Assembly: GCA_950295325.1 (NCBI GenBank)
Contig: OX485806.1
Location: forward strand, 11,534,001 to 11,598,000
Direction of reading: 5' to 3'
Length of the DNA: 64,000 nucleotides
Origin: Polytrichum commune
Taxonomy: Eukaryota > Streptophyta > Polytrichopsida > Polytrichales > Polytrichaceae
The translations under genes and the position numbers were made by a program. The notes under the pieces are model-generated. The model saw only the letters and a list, made by a program, of their open reading frames with translations. It was not told the origin of the DNA and did no database searches. Shown piece after piece: positions 35,542 through 45,808 of the stretch. Every line of letters starts with the position of its first letter. Position 1 is the stretch's first letter.

Positions 35542-36101
35542 GTAGTTAGGGACGCATATTATTATTTTTGGTCTTTGTTGGGGATTTCTAGGGTGTGGTT
35601 TTATATTGGCTTGTATTTGTGATATATTATATGTTGAGGGATTTGGTATTGGTATTGGTTTTGAGTTTGATATTGGGTATGGTATTGTTATTGGTAATGA
35701 TTTTGGGAATGGTATTGGTATTGAGTTTGGTATATGTTTTGGTATTGATATTTAATGTCGGTATATTTTGTGTATGTTTGTAATTTATGTGTATTGTGTG
35801 TATATTTCTTAATTATGTTTTTGTTTGTTTGTGTTTTGGTTTTTGTATTGATATTTTGTTGGGTGTTGTTGATAGTTTCTATTAGCGTGGAGGTATCTAG
35901 AAATACATTTTTATTTTGTTTATGTATTTTTGAGGTGGGTGTAGGTGTAGTATGGATAGGTATTGTGGTATTGGATGAATTTAGTTTAACGCCATTAGAT
36001 TGTCTTTGTCGCTGGATGAGTCTTCTTTATCAAGCATGTATGTTGACTCGAGGGTGGCCATGGTTTTGCTAAGGGTCTGCTTTAGCGTGTCCATTTTTTT
36101 T

Positions 36102-37595
36102 TTAGAGAGCTTTGGCCGCTTTATCCGTTGCGTATGTAGCAAAGTTTTTCGCTTGCGTTGTTAGTCGTGTTTCCATTGTGTTCATTTCGTTGCGGACTAT
36201 CGCAGTACCTTTTGCGACGGCCTCCTCTACTATTTTATTTATATCTATTTTCCCGAGTGCATTGGAAGGGGCATTTTCCATTGCCTCTACTGTGTCGGCT
36301 AGTGTTGTACTAACATCGTTGAAACCTATCCTTGTAAGTTCCTCAGCTGAGGGTTTGAATATTTCATCTAGACTCTTAGGGTGGGGAGAGAACTCTACAT
36401 ATTTGTTGCATATTTTATGACTTTTCTTTACAAAAATTTTGTACACCGCGACACTCAAATATTGAATATTGCACACTCTCGTGAGTTTGCCTTAGGCGTC
36501 GTTTTTTAAGTAGATATTTAAAATGTTTTTGTCACCCATGCATGCTCTAATTTCTGCCTCAAGAATCTCTTTGGATTTTAATCTATTTAGGTTCTTTTCA
36601 ATGAGAATAAGTGTATTCTTTTTTTCCAAATCATCACCGGTAGGCTTTTCCATTGAGACATCTATGCATTCATGGCCAAATGTAATTTTATTTTTACGAA
36701 TGTTTGTGACTTGCTCCGGACTAGTGACAACTATCCATGCATAGTTATGACCCTCTATTTTTTTTACATGCGTAATTTCAAAGTTGTGTCCCCTTTTGAA
36801 TCATTTTAATATTACTTCTTCATATACCGTAAACCAAGGTTCCTTCTTTATAGTGTCATTAGTGATTTTGATGCACAACATTTCGCTAGAGGTAATAGTG
36901 TCATATGACTTGCAAACTTTTCCTTTGTGCATTTTGTTATCCGATAGTCGGATGATAAATGGGCGGAGGCTTTGAAGTAGTTTGACTCTATCCTCTTGCA
37001 CATTTTTAAGATGTATTTTTGCATGTCCCTACCATTGCTTGCCTCCATGTGTACACATTATAGCTATGGGGTCACTTATTTCATCGACAAGCCAGATTTT
37101 CATATCATCTAGTCTTTTGGTGATTTTGTTCAATGTTTCATCTTTTGGTATGATCATTTCTTCTAGATTAAAAAACAAAGCAATTTGATAGTCCATGACA
37201 AATCCATCACTCATATCTATGTCCACGGGGATTTGGGTATGATGATAATTTTGTTCCCCAATATCATTCATACTTGGCCACATTTCTTATGGGACATATG
37301 GGTAAGATGACACACAATCTTGACATTCTAAAGCTTCTTTGTCATTCATTCTCATTCTCATAAGTTCACTTACGCTTTTGTGGACTACTGCATCAAGTCC
37401 TTTGCTTGCATTCAAAGCATTCATAGCTTTGAATCCAAGCCATAGGTGTGAGTTTTTCTTTGGTGTGTTATTTTTATTTTTTATTTTTTCTACTTTATCT
37501 AGGCATGCATTGCTAGATTTGCGTTTTTTAGTTTGAGAGGTTTCCAAGTCCTTAACCCCATCAAAGGTTTTGTCCAAGCTTTGTGAATATGCCAT
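36102..37595 (-). pseudogene. LINE ORF1 with four in-frame stops
   Basis: One continuous frame of 498 codons from ATG 37,595 (MAYSQSLDKTF) to a TAA at 36,102, interrupted only by TAA 37,287-37,289, TAG 37,029-37,031, TGA 36,801-36,803 and TAA 36,492-36,494. Readable segments include SLRPFIIRLSDNKMHKGKV and EAMENAPSNALGKIDINKI. No known domain was recognised, though position and basic character fit an RNA-binding ORF1 protein. An A-rich spacer follows, and an ORF2-type ATG lies at 36,094, eight bases below the last stop. Confidence 0.65.
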
Positions 37596-38354
37596 TTTGC
37601 AAAGAAGAAATATTTGATAGTTATTTTGTGTGTTTGTTGGAGTTTTTGTTGTCCTAGACAAATCACCATTCCACTTATGAGCAAGTGGGGCTTGGAGGGG
37701 AGATGTTGCTAGGGAGAGGGTGAGTCTAATTTTTTCGTTTGTAAAACAATATTACGGATGCCAATCATGTGATATGTGTGAGTTTACACGGTGAGATTTT
37801 TTCCAATAAGATAGGGCTATGAGCCAAAACACAACAATAAGGATTGCATAAGCAATTTTCATTTCTATCTAATCTAACTAATGCGTTTTACTAATTTATT
37901 ATTTTAGGAATTTGGAAATGCTATGTGTCTACTTGTTTATTTGTGTGTATGTAATCTATGTGGCTATTTGCAAGAGAGATAGAGTTAATGTGTTACCTCA
38001 GTATCTTGTATGTTGGGCGGCAGTACAACACTAGTGGGTAAGGTGCAACAGTCCCACAGTTTGCAGCACCAGCGGCTCTGTGTCTGCACCTTCCACCGTT
38101 ACTTCTGCTCAGGCCTTTAGTGCTGATGGATGAGCAGCAACTCTGCAGGCTCACCAGCATCTTCTGTCTTTAGGTTGGTGTAGCAGTCCCGCTTCTAACA
38201 GCAGTAGGGGTCTCGACAACGTCCCCTCCTCCTTTTTACTTTTCAGCCTGGTTTGTTGATGCCGGATTTCGCAATAGTTCTCCAACGTATTCTGCTGAAT
38301 TTCAGAACAGTTTCGGGTGTCTGCTTCGGTATTTTTTTCCAGCTGTGACCCTTT

Positions 38355-38985
38355 GCAGTTCCCTTTCCGCAGTATCTAGCAGCAGGGTATTCACAACAGA
38401 TCACAGTAGTATTTTCCCCGCAAATTTATTCTCCTTCGATCATCTCTTTTGGTTCACTCCTATGGTCGCTACCACCACTTGTCTCTTGCGTTCGCCTTCT
38501 CCAGGTGCCTCCCTTAGTGCGCTCGATCGCCCTCCTCTATTACTCTTTGATCACTTATATTCGCCTCCTTCGGTGTGACATTCAGCAGTTTCCCTTTCGG
38601 TAGTATCCTAGCAGCAATACAAAATTTACAGTAGATCACAACAATGTTTTCTCAACAAATCTATTCTCCTTCGATCAACTCTTTTTGGTCCGCTCCTACG
38701 GTCGCTACCGCCACTTATCTCTTTCAGTCGCTTTCTCCAGGTGCCTCCTTTAGTGCGTTTTCCTCAATCGCCCTCTTCAGCCACCTCTTCAATCCCTTTT
38801 ATTCGCCTCCTTCGGTGATGTAAATCTCGCCTTCTTCGGATCTCCTTCGATGCCCCCTTCGGGCCTCCTTCGGTGCTGCTGACTGCAGTGCCTTCTTTGG
38901 TGTTTATAGATCTCGCTTCCTTCTGTGTTGTAGATCTCACCTCCTTCTGGCCTCCTTCGATGCCTCCTTCGGTGTTGTGATCCGC
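38355..38985 (-). repeat. LINE 5' region: two 230-bp tandem units and TTCGGTG microrepeats
   Basis: Unit 1 (38,355-38,584) and unit 2 (38,585-38,815) share 'agtatctagcagcag', 'attctccttcgatcaactct', 'tctccaggtgcctcc' and 'attcgcctccttcggtg'. From 38,805 to 38,985 the motif 'cctccttcggtg' recurs with variations. The block is GC-richer than its surroundings and lies upstream of ORF1, where LINE promoters often consist of tandem units. Confidence 0.65.
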
Positions 38986-39373
38986 ACTTGCGCTTGTAGT
39001 TGTGCAATGTGCTAAGGTGAGGTACATGGGTGAGTATGGGGGTTTTTATTGTGTGGGCGTTCGTCGCTGGGTGCTACAGGTGACCCTTCGGGTCTTGAGG
39101 AGGTGGGTGGCTAGGAGAGGGAGGGTTGGGGAGCAACACCTTGCGCTACTTCGACCTTTCTCCCCCTCTCCCTACCTCCAGTAGCCTCCTCTTCCCTGCA
39201 GCGCTTCCGCACACGAACAGTCAGGCTAGTGTCTTCCCATGCTTACGCCGGAGCTTGTCGATGGCCGCCTCAAATATCATTAGCACAAACTTCTAGAGAT
39301 TTTTGGGGTTGATAGACTAATACTATGGATTGATCAAGTGTTGGTGCAAGAGGAGGATCACTTAGTCGAGTTA

Positions 39374-39489
39374 GGGTTAGTTTTCATGTAGACCATCCAC
39401 TAGATTTCAGTGAAAATGTACAGTCAACCTCATGGAATATACATTTCCATAGAATCTAGCGGGCGAGTAGTCTACATGGAAACTGACCC
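39374..39489. mobile_element. 116-bp foldback MITE
   Basis: Starts GGGTTAGTTTTCATGTAGAC and ends with its near inverse (GTCTACATGGAAACTGACCC), flanked by TTA at 39,371-39,373 and 39,490-39,492. The two halves pair over most of their length (CACTAGATTTCA against GCTAGATTCTAT). It is inserted near the 5' end of the LINE. Confidence 0.75.
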
Positions 39490-39756
39490 TTAATGTGCAA
39501 TGGGATTAAGTTATGTAGTAATCAGCTAGGTTGCGCTCAACTTTAGTTAACTAGATATATAACTATATTATTTGATAGAACAAATTTAGAACAACTATAA
39601 TTAACTACATTTTTTAGCAAGTCAAATCGCAAACAACTATAGTTACAAAAGGCAACTACTTAACTAATAGTTGAATTAGTTGGTTAGTTGTCCACGGTCT
39701 AAAATATTGTCACTTACTAAGTGATTTTTCATCCAAATATCAATCATCCATCACAA

Positions 39757-40755
39757 TTTTTTAAAGATAAAACTTTGGAAAGTTTGTGTAGAATACAAGT
39801 TTCTCAAACTTGGAATAGCACAAAATTCTAGTGAAAATGAGATATTTGGCCATGTTAGGTTGCTACTCATAATTCACTTGTTAGAATTCTTCTACCTTTG
39901 ATGCATACTTGTCTATTTCTCATAATTTGAAGAAGATTGAATCTGTTGGGAGCTTGGACGATGTGACTCAAGTGAATCAATCAATCAAAGAAGCTTGAAT
40001 GACTTAGATCCGTCTCTTTTGCTTCTATGTACCACTTGCAATTTGCATCTCCAATCACACCAACACTATGTCACGCCAACACAAACACCTACAAATCGAT
40101 CCGAGCTTTATTGGTGTTGCTTTGCTCTAGATCAACTTAAGTGAAACGGTTGCACACAAAGTTTTTGGGGCGAGTGAGTGAGGTAGGAAGAAAGATTGTT
40201 GCTTGTAAGCAACAACATCACATGAATGTATGTTTCTATCATAATGGATTAGATTTGAAGGACTCGACAAGCAGAGGCATTGAAGATCACCTACAATTGC
40301 ACAACAAATAGGTTAAGATCGATTCAAGAAACACCCAAGATTGAGAAGCATGGTTAAATCCTAACTCCTCTGAAGAGGTACCCAAACATATGAGCTATGG
40401 AAGACGAGACATGCCTAACCATAACCTCCCCCAAAGATCGACAAAAACATGAACCGAGAAGTGTAGCAACAATGTGAATTAAAGGAGGGTGAAAAGGCAA
40501 GATCCAGAGCCCAAAGACTATATCCAAGGCAAGTTTAAGAAGACAACATTGGGATGACATGCATGTAAACAAGAGGTAAGCTCACTCTCATAACCCTCTT
40601 TCTCCTCCTCGCATCTTACAAAGGTGTGTCCACACCAAAATACCACAAAGAGCAACAACCAAAATACTCTAAACTTAGCTGCATCACGTTGCATGAAGCA
40701 AACTCTCAAGCACACAAGGAGTCCTTAGGGTCGAGGTGGAACCAAGAGAAGAGTA
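39757..40755. other. Extra 1-kb segment within TIR repeat family B
   Basis: Present here but missing from the copy at 24,304-24,658, which passes directly from 'caatcatccatgacaac' to 'gagaaggtagggttttgg'. No terminal repeats or coding domain were identified. It may be an insertion here or a deletion in the other copy. Confidence 0.35.
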
Positions 40756-40999
40756 GCCACCAAGAGAAAGTAGGGTTTTGGCCAATGGATGAACTCATTC
40801 AACATCGACAATATTTGTTCACTTATTCATAAGAAGTGTCATATGAAAAATCCCCGTAGTGCCATCAAATACCATATGACACTAAAGATCATATGTAGTA
40901 TAGTAATCATAATAACTACTTTTGATATATGATATGTTTTTTGAGAAATGAGATTGCCACTTGAAGAACTTGCCAAATTGACTTACAGTCGTCCTTACA

Positions 41000-42525
41000 T
41001 ACACTTAAGAATGCTATGGGATCTCTGAAGCTAATTCTAGAATCAATTTTGTTACAAAAAAAACCACCAAAATGTATGAGCTATGAACTAAATGCCACTT
41101 TTGCTCTCACAATGTAGTTGAAAAAGATACATGCTTAGTATTGGAGTGTCCCCTGTGTAACTCCATTCAAAATATGTTGCATGTCCCTATTTCAAAATGA
41201 CATTCTCAAGTCTTTCTTCCATTTGAACCATCAAGTTGATATTACCCTAAATCTTCCAGAGGCCACTACACTATATCAATTTTGAAAATGGCATGTTTGA
41301 CACGTCATAGTGTACTTTTAGTCCCATAAACCTTTTTGGCATCCTGGACTTTTAAAATCGATTTCCTTTTCACATTCATTTTCATACGGAGTTTCAACAC
41401 CCGTTTTCACCGTCACTTTGCATGGTGGCTGCCTTGGCCTAGTTTAATGACTGAGTGGTGAATTTGGGAGGAGGCAGTAAGGTAGAAATACCATAACCCG
41501 TTAACCACCCTCTAGCCGTGCACTACACCACCGCCATAATGGTGAAGTGCCATTTCTAAAACCGATCATGGCTTGGTAACAACTTCAATGCGTGTACACT
41601 TAGTGTAGCCAATGGGAGTTAAGTGTTAATGTACTCATGAGGTAACCGATTTAGGCGATGTTATGTATGGAAATGTGGATTACCATGTTTGGTGTAGGGA
41701 GAATCAGTGAACAAGTAGGGGTTCAAACAACTTTCCACTTTGAAAAATTGTAGCATTTTTTGTATAGGGCAAAAAAATATGAAACAACTTACATTCTTCA
41801 TGAATCCTTCTTGTCTATCTTGGAAAATTATCTCATGATTGTCAGACGAAATCTTCAATGCGAATCACCTTATTTTCACGGGTTATGGTATTTCTACCTT
41901 AAGTTAGTAATTTGGCATCTGTGTGTATGGTATTTCTGTTGTTGTTGGGGGCACTTATTGTTTCTTCATTTAACTTAGGGTACAAGTGTTTAAAGGAGTG
42001 AATGCAGCAACTGACTTTCTCCGCCAACATCTCATGGGTGTCTGTACACTTGAGTCCGTAATGATAAGGTAGAAGAAGCACCTTAAACCAACACTGCCCC
42101 TACAACCAACACCCTCCAAATCTTGCATAATAAGGACATGTTGATTTTGAGGATGTTCACCACGTGAACATCAAGCCTTCTAACAATTTGGAGCGTCAAT
42201 GTAATTTTTCACTTGAAAAAAATTTATTCATTTCATTTTTTTTTGGGGGGGGGGGGGCTTTGCCGTACACACAGTCTCGTTTTTTTAATCTAGGAATTTA
42301 AAAAAAAAATGGTTCATATGGCTGCCACATGTGTGTCATTTACCTTAACTTCTCGTGCTAGATTAAGGTACTCCTATCTTCAAGGCCTTGCGACCACCTC
42401 CACTTTTGGTCGGTGTCATCAAATCCTATTACATTTTGGTTGGGAAATAAGATTGCAAAACCAACATACTTTGATTTAAATTTGCAACCCTAACATGACA
42501 TTACTCACTTGTAGGCCTCACATAA
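41000..42525. other. Intergenic, no gene seen
   Basis: AT-rich, with a poly-G tract at 42,246-42,257. Short frames lack recognisable domains and no paired terminal repeats were found. Confidence 0.35.
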
Positions 42526-42529
42526 AAAT

Positions 42530-43075
42530 TGGGACTCACATAAATATGTTTTTCTTTATCAAAGTGGACATTTTTCTTTCTTCTTAAATGATCATATACT
42601 CAAGTGCCCAAGTATGTCAACTATTGAACCTAGAGCAAATAACAAAAGTTGAGCATGCGGTCCAATCACTTCTCCACACATGTCTTCTTAGTGTCCATTC
42701 TTACATCCGCAACTAACTCGACCATACACCACTCAAATAAGGTATGATTCAATTTCTTTCCTTCTCAGGACACCAATATCTGAGTGCCACGTGCTCAAAA
42801 GAGATTAGACTGCACGCCTAGAACATGATAACCATTCTAGACTCAACAGTCAACATAAGCGAAGGGACCTATGTGACCTGTTAATGAGCACGGAAACCTT
42901 CACTTCGGTAACGAATGAAATACTCATACAAGCTCCGAAACTCATGAGGAAAGTGGCTACGGCCTCGGATTCGACTCTGCTAACCATCTTGTACTAACCG
43001 CGTGTTTCGTATCCTAGGAAGAAGAAGTGGACTAGTCTGAAAAAAAATAACCATTCAAGACCCACCTGCCTTATA
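42530..43075. repeat. Two R1 copies, head-facing (plus then minus)
   Basis: 42,530-42,745 is R1 in plus orientation ('gtccaatcacttctcc', 'accactcaaataagg'). 42,765-43,075 is R1 in minus orientation ('agagattagactgcacg', 'gtatcctaggaag', ending 'ttcaagacccacctgcctta'). The transcript would fold into a long hairpin. Confidence 0.55.
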
Positions 43076-43079
43076 AGGG

Positions 43080-44050
43080 TTGGGACGAACCAACCTCCAC
43101 AATGGTTCCTTGGAGACAAGGGTTTAGGCATCCAACCAAGAACGAGTGTATGGTTGGTTCCCCCAAATCCCTTGTAAGTGTCTACTAAGATCAAGTAACC
43201 GAATCATGCCGCATACCGTAGAGGCTTGTGTCCGTTACCTTGCGTGTTGTCGGATTGCGGTGTCATAAGTAAGTTGTTGGTGAAGTTGGGCCTAACTCAA
43301 TAGGTGAAGCTTAGCCGTTTTGCAGCTTGCAGTTAGTGAGGTACACGGTCCTCTTGTGGGCTTTCGTTTGGGGCTCCACATGAAGGTAACTTGGGCCTAA
43401 GTTGGTTACCGTAGCACCATAGCTCATTCGTGCACCTCAAAACGAATGTTTATACATTTTTTGAATAATAAGGTTTGTCAACTAAAAATATAATTTATGA
43501 AATTTTGTGAGTCCTATGATTAAAAAAAATTTGATTCGTTTTTTTGGTAAGGTCCAACAGTGTTGGAAGTAGGTCGTTGTTTTTTTTCATTCATTCGTGG
43601 CGGCTTCTTGGCCTTAAACGTAAGTATCCACCTTAACCTTACTTAGTGTGGTTTTTGTTTGTCTTTGCACAATGTATGTGTTAGGTTTTTTGTATGTATT
43701 TGCACTTTGACATGTGTGAGAAGAGTGTTAGCAATGGCACCAAAACAACGACGGGCTGATTTTGCTTTCATCCCTATCGGCAAGGAGGAGAGGGAGATGG
43801 ATATAGAAAGAAAGTTCGCCGCTATGAATGAGCATGGTGCCGAGCCATTAATGCGTTAGCATGCAATTTTTTATGGCACGTTGACATGGTTGGAGCTTAG
43901 AAGAGTCCAAAATTTCCATTTATTAGTTTTTTTTCCTAATATAAAATTTCACTTATTCGTTTGATTCAGTTCATAATTTCCGATTTTTTGGGCTTTTTTT
44001 ATTTGGAAATTACTTTTGCACGAACCAACTATGGTGCTACGGTACTTATC
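43080..44050. other. Intergenic, possible gene fragment at 43,733-43,858
   Basis: A short frame from 43,733 reads MAPKQRRADFAFIPIGKEER and continues with EMDIERKFAAMNEHGAEPLM, ending in TAG at 43,857-43,859. It is charged and hydrophilic, with no recognised domain. It could be a transposon-related exon piece. Nothing else is supported here. Confidence 0.25.
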
Positions 44051-44053
44051 TTA

Positions 44054-44553
44054 GGGCCACTTCACACACGAGCCAAGAGCCGTGATGATGAAACTGTGAG
44101 AGCCCACAAGAAAGTGTCCAAAGGCCATCCCAACACACCTCCAGCATCATGTAGTGTGGTCACGGACCCTCAACTGTAGTGCGAAGTCCTATATGACTCG
44201 GTCCTCAATCATATGCTATTTCAATGAATTTCTATTCATGCGGGTCCTCACACATGATAAAATAGAAGAAAGCAACGGTTGTGAGCGTTCGGAGGGCCAT
44301 GGTCTCGCGGTTTTGTGCTAGACCTACCTCCAAGAGGTGGTTTTTGAAAACTGTCCAAGTGACCATGAAACATGATCCATTTGGATGCCATGTAAGAATC
44401 CATGTAGACTTTACATCCACCTTGCATTCACATACTCCATTGGTCCCTCAAGCGTAGTGTGATGCGAACTTGGACCGGCTCCGCCTTTTCCACCAATGAG
44501 AGTGCTTGAAATGTAATGGTCACGGGCTCTCAGTCTCGTGTGTGAAGTGGCCC
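44054..44553. mobile_element. MITE 'GGGCCACTTCACAC' family
   Basis: 500 bp between TTA (44,051-44,053) and TAA (44,554-44,556). Ends: GGGCCACTTCACACACGAGC and its near inverse (CTCGTGTGTGAAGTGGCCC). Interior blocks ('gccgtgatgatgaaac', 'ttcaagcactctcatt'-like) are shared with the two elements in TIG introns at 54,503 and 56,321. Confidence 0.75.
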
Positions 44554-44875
44554 TAATAAGTTACAGCCTACGGGACCGTTCTCTTCCTTCCCAATTATCG
44601 CAACTGACGGTTATCTGCCCAAAAATCTCGTCCACCAACTCCATCCTCAAGCCGTGGGATGAATCTCCAAGTGATTGGGTTCGAGATTGTGAGGACCATT
44701 GAATGTCCTCGATCGGATTCGGAAAGCCTGGGATGCGGACGGAGAGAAAGAGAGAGAGAGACTCCGGTCCATTGAAAGTGAAGGGACCGAACTTTAAAGG
44801 CATTTCCTTCAATAGCAAAGTACACTAAATAGTCCTATTATTGTAGATCACGACAATTCTTTAAAGCCCATGTTA

Positions 44876-45399
44876 GGGCCGCTTTACACCTAGAGGCCGG
44901 GCCAATTCGTTGTGTAAGAGGCTTGAAATCCTCACTTGTGATTGGTCAAAAGGCTGAAATCGGCCCCAACCCCTTTACACCTCGAGGCCGGGCCAATTTG
45001 GTGGTATGGATTTTTTTAATCAAAAAATGCATGGTTTGACACAGCCCGAGCTCATTGAATTCGGTGCATCCAAATGGAAGGCCAATTCTTGGCTTGGGGG
45101 CCATTGTCATATTTCAATAATAATAAAATCATAAATAAAATATGATTTTTTTAGCAAACCATATCCATTGGATTATGTGGAAATATGAACGGCTCTATGC
45201 TAGATTATGCTAGATCCGTTGGATTATGCTAGATTTATTGAATCGGCCTAGCTTCTTCGCCCTAAGGCCTTTACATATGGGATAATTGGCCCCTTATTAT
45301 AATGTGTAGTTGAGGCCGGCCTCCAACCCAAAAGGGGCTGAAATTTCATGCAATCGGCCTCAAGGGGAATTGGCCCGGCCTCTGGGTGTAAAGCGGCCC
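44876..45399. mobile_element. MITE 'GGGCCGCTTTACACC' with TTA duplication, nested
   Basis: 524 bp: GGGCCGCTTTACACCTAGAG at the left and its inverse (TCTGGGTGTAAAGCGGCCC) at the right, with TTA at 44,873-44,875 and 45,400-45,402. Internal second inverted motifs 'gaggccgggccaatt' and 'aattggcccggcctc' extend the pairing. Confidence 0.85.
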
Positions 45400-45402
45400 T
45401 TA

Positions 45403-45808
45403 GTGTGTGATTAACGCCCTAATTGTTGTCTTATTAGTCTAATGCAAACATATTTATGCTAATTGTTGTGTGATTAGAGGAGTGGAGAGGAGAGGAGAGG
45501 AGAGGAAAAGAATTTACCCCCTCAAGATTGACGGACAAGATGACCTCAATCCAACGGATGAGCCCAATCCGGCCCTAGATGAGAGTTTGGGCCGAGGAAG
45601 AGCTCGTCCAAGTTTCTTCATTAGGGCCCGATGGTTTGGTGCCAAATTTGTGCCACCTACGACACCACATGGGATGAGTGAGTGTCTGGGCCGGCCCCTA
45701 GTATAAAGCCCTTGGGCCTGATTTGATGAAATCAAGCGATCCTATTGGCCCAAATTTTGAGAGTTCGGGCCAACCCTCAATCCGGCCCCAAGTATAAAGT
45801 GGCCCTCA
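45403..45808 (+). repeat. Partial copy of the 59,407-60,733 element family
   Basis: From 'gattaacgccctaattgttg' through (GGAGA)n at 45,478-45,505, 'gatggtttggtgccaaattt', 'cacatgggatgagtgagtg' to 'ccccaagtataaagtggccc', it matches 60,355-60,733 closely. It lacks the left end of that family. Confidence 0.65.

Larger units (their letters stand above)
30300..36094 (-). pseudogene. LINE ORF2 polyprotein remnant
   Basis: Domains in N-to-C order, read across several frames: N/T/Q-rich low-complexity segment (about 36,030-35,560); 2A-like motif (35,541-35,497); APE start ITWNA (34,833) and QETKL (34,748-34,734); RT motifs QGDTLSPYLF (about 34,489) and AYADDLA (about 34,366), thumb-side GIPKCAITG and YLGINLV (about 34,260-34,100); RNase H TDGS (about 31,860) and GNDQADALAKQG (about 31,500); CCHC CFVC-H-C (31,085-31,029), RHN, KPD (30,818-30,810), IEFTY (about 30,740). 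The middle of APE and the N-terminal RT motifs are missing between about 34,575 and 34,530. Confidence 0.75.
29965..39537 (-). mobile_element. Dualen/RandI-like LINE with APE, RT, RNase H and RLE remnants
   Basis: Non-LTR retrotransposon on the minus strand. The 3' end is a run of eight A (plus-strand T run at about 29,966-29,973). The candidate 16-bp target duplication is CAACTGTAGTTAACTA at 29,949-29,964 and CAACTTTAGTTAACTA at 39,538-39,553 (one mismatch). Order from 5' to 3': repeat-rich 5' UTR (about 37,600-39,537), ORF1 (37,595-36,102), ORF2 with an N/T/Q-rich leader, 2A-like motif, APE, RT, RNase H, CCHC and RLE. The sense strand is rich in A and C, poor in G. Stops, frameshifts and a deletion make it inactive. 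Because 'aactatagttaacta' recurs in the host MITE, the exact ends are tentative. Confidence 0.8.
29842..39702. mobile_element. Small TIR transposon (hAT-like MITE) hosting a LINE
   Basis: Terminal inverted repeats: the left end is (AC)AGACCTTGGACGACT and the right end in reverse complement is (TT)AGACCGTGGACAACT. The flanks AATACT (29,836-29,841) and AATATT (39,703-39,708) look like a 6-8 bp target duplication. Both ends contain repeated 'acaactatagttaacta' motifs, as in subterminal regions of hAT elements. Without the LINE it would be only about 270 bp. Confidence 0.6.
29678..40902 (+). mobile_element. TIR repeat family B, copy split by nested insertions
   Basis: The left part (29,678-29,841) and right parts (39,703 to about 39,756 and about 40,756-40,902) match the continuous copy at 24,304-24,658 in order. 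The left end starts TACACTGAATATGATATTTA and the right end is its degraded inverse. The homology breaks exactly where the element at 29,842-39,702 begins and ends, which identifies that block as an insertion. Confidence 0.7.

Noticed and set aside
36112-36420. 102-codon plus-strand frame opposite LINE ORF1
   Set aside because: Antisense shadow of the ORF1 frame.
40354-40715. Minus-strand frame with a hydrophobic stretch (VFWLLLFVVFW) like a signal peptide
   Set aside because: It breaks off in stops, has no homologous domain, and lies in the extra segment of a repeat.
44561-44825. Two overlapping frames (76 and 85 codons) on the minus strand
   Set aside because: They overlap in different frames, run into the end of a MITE, and show no domain or splice context.
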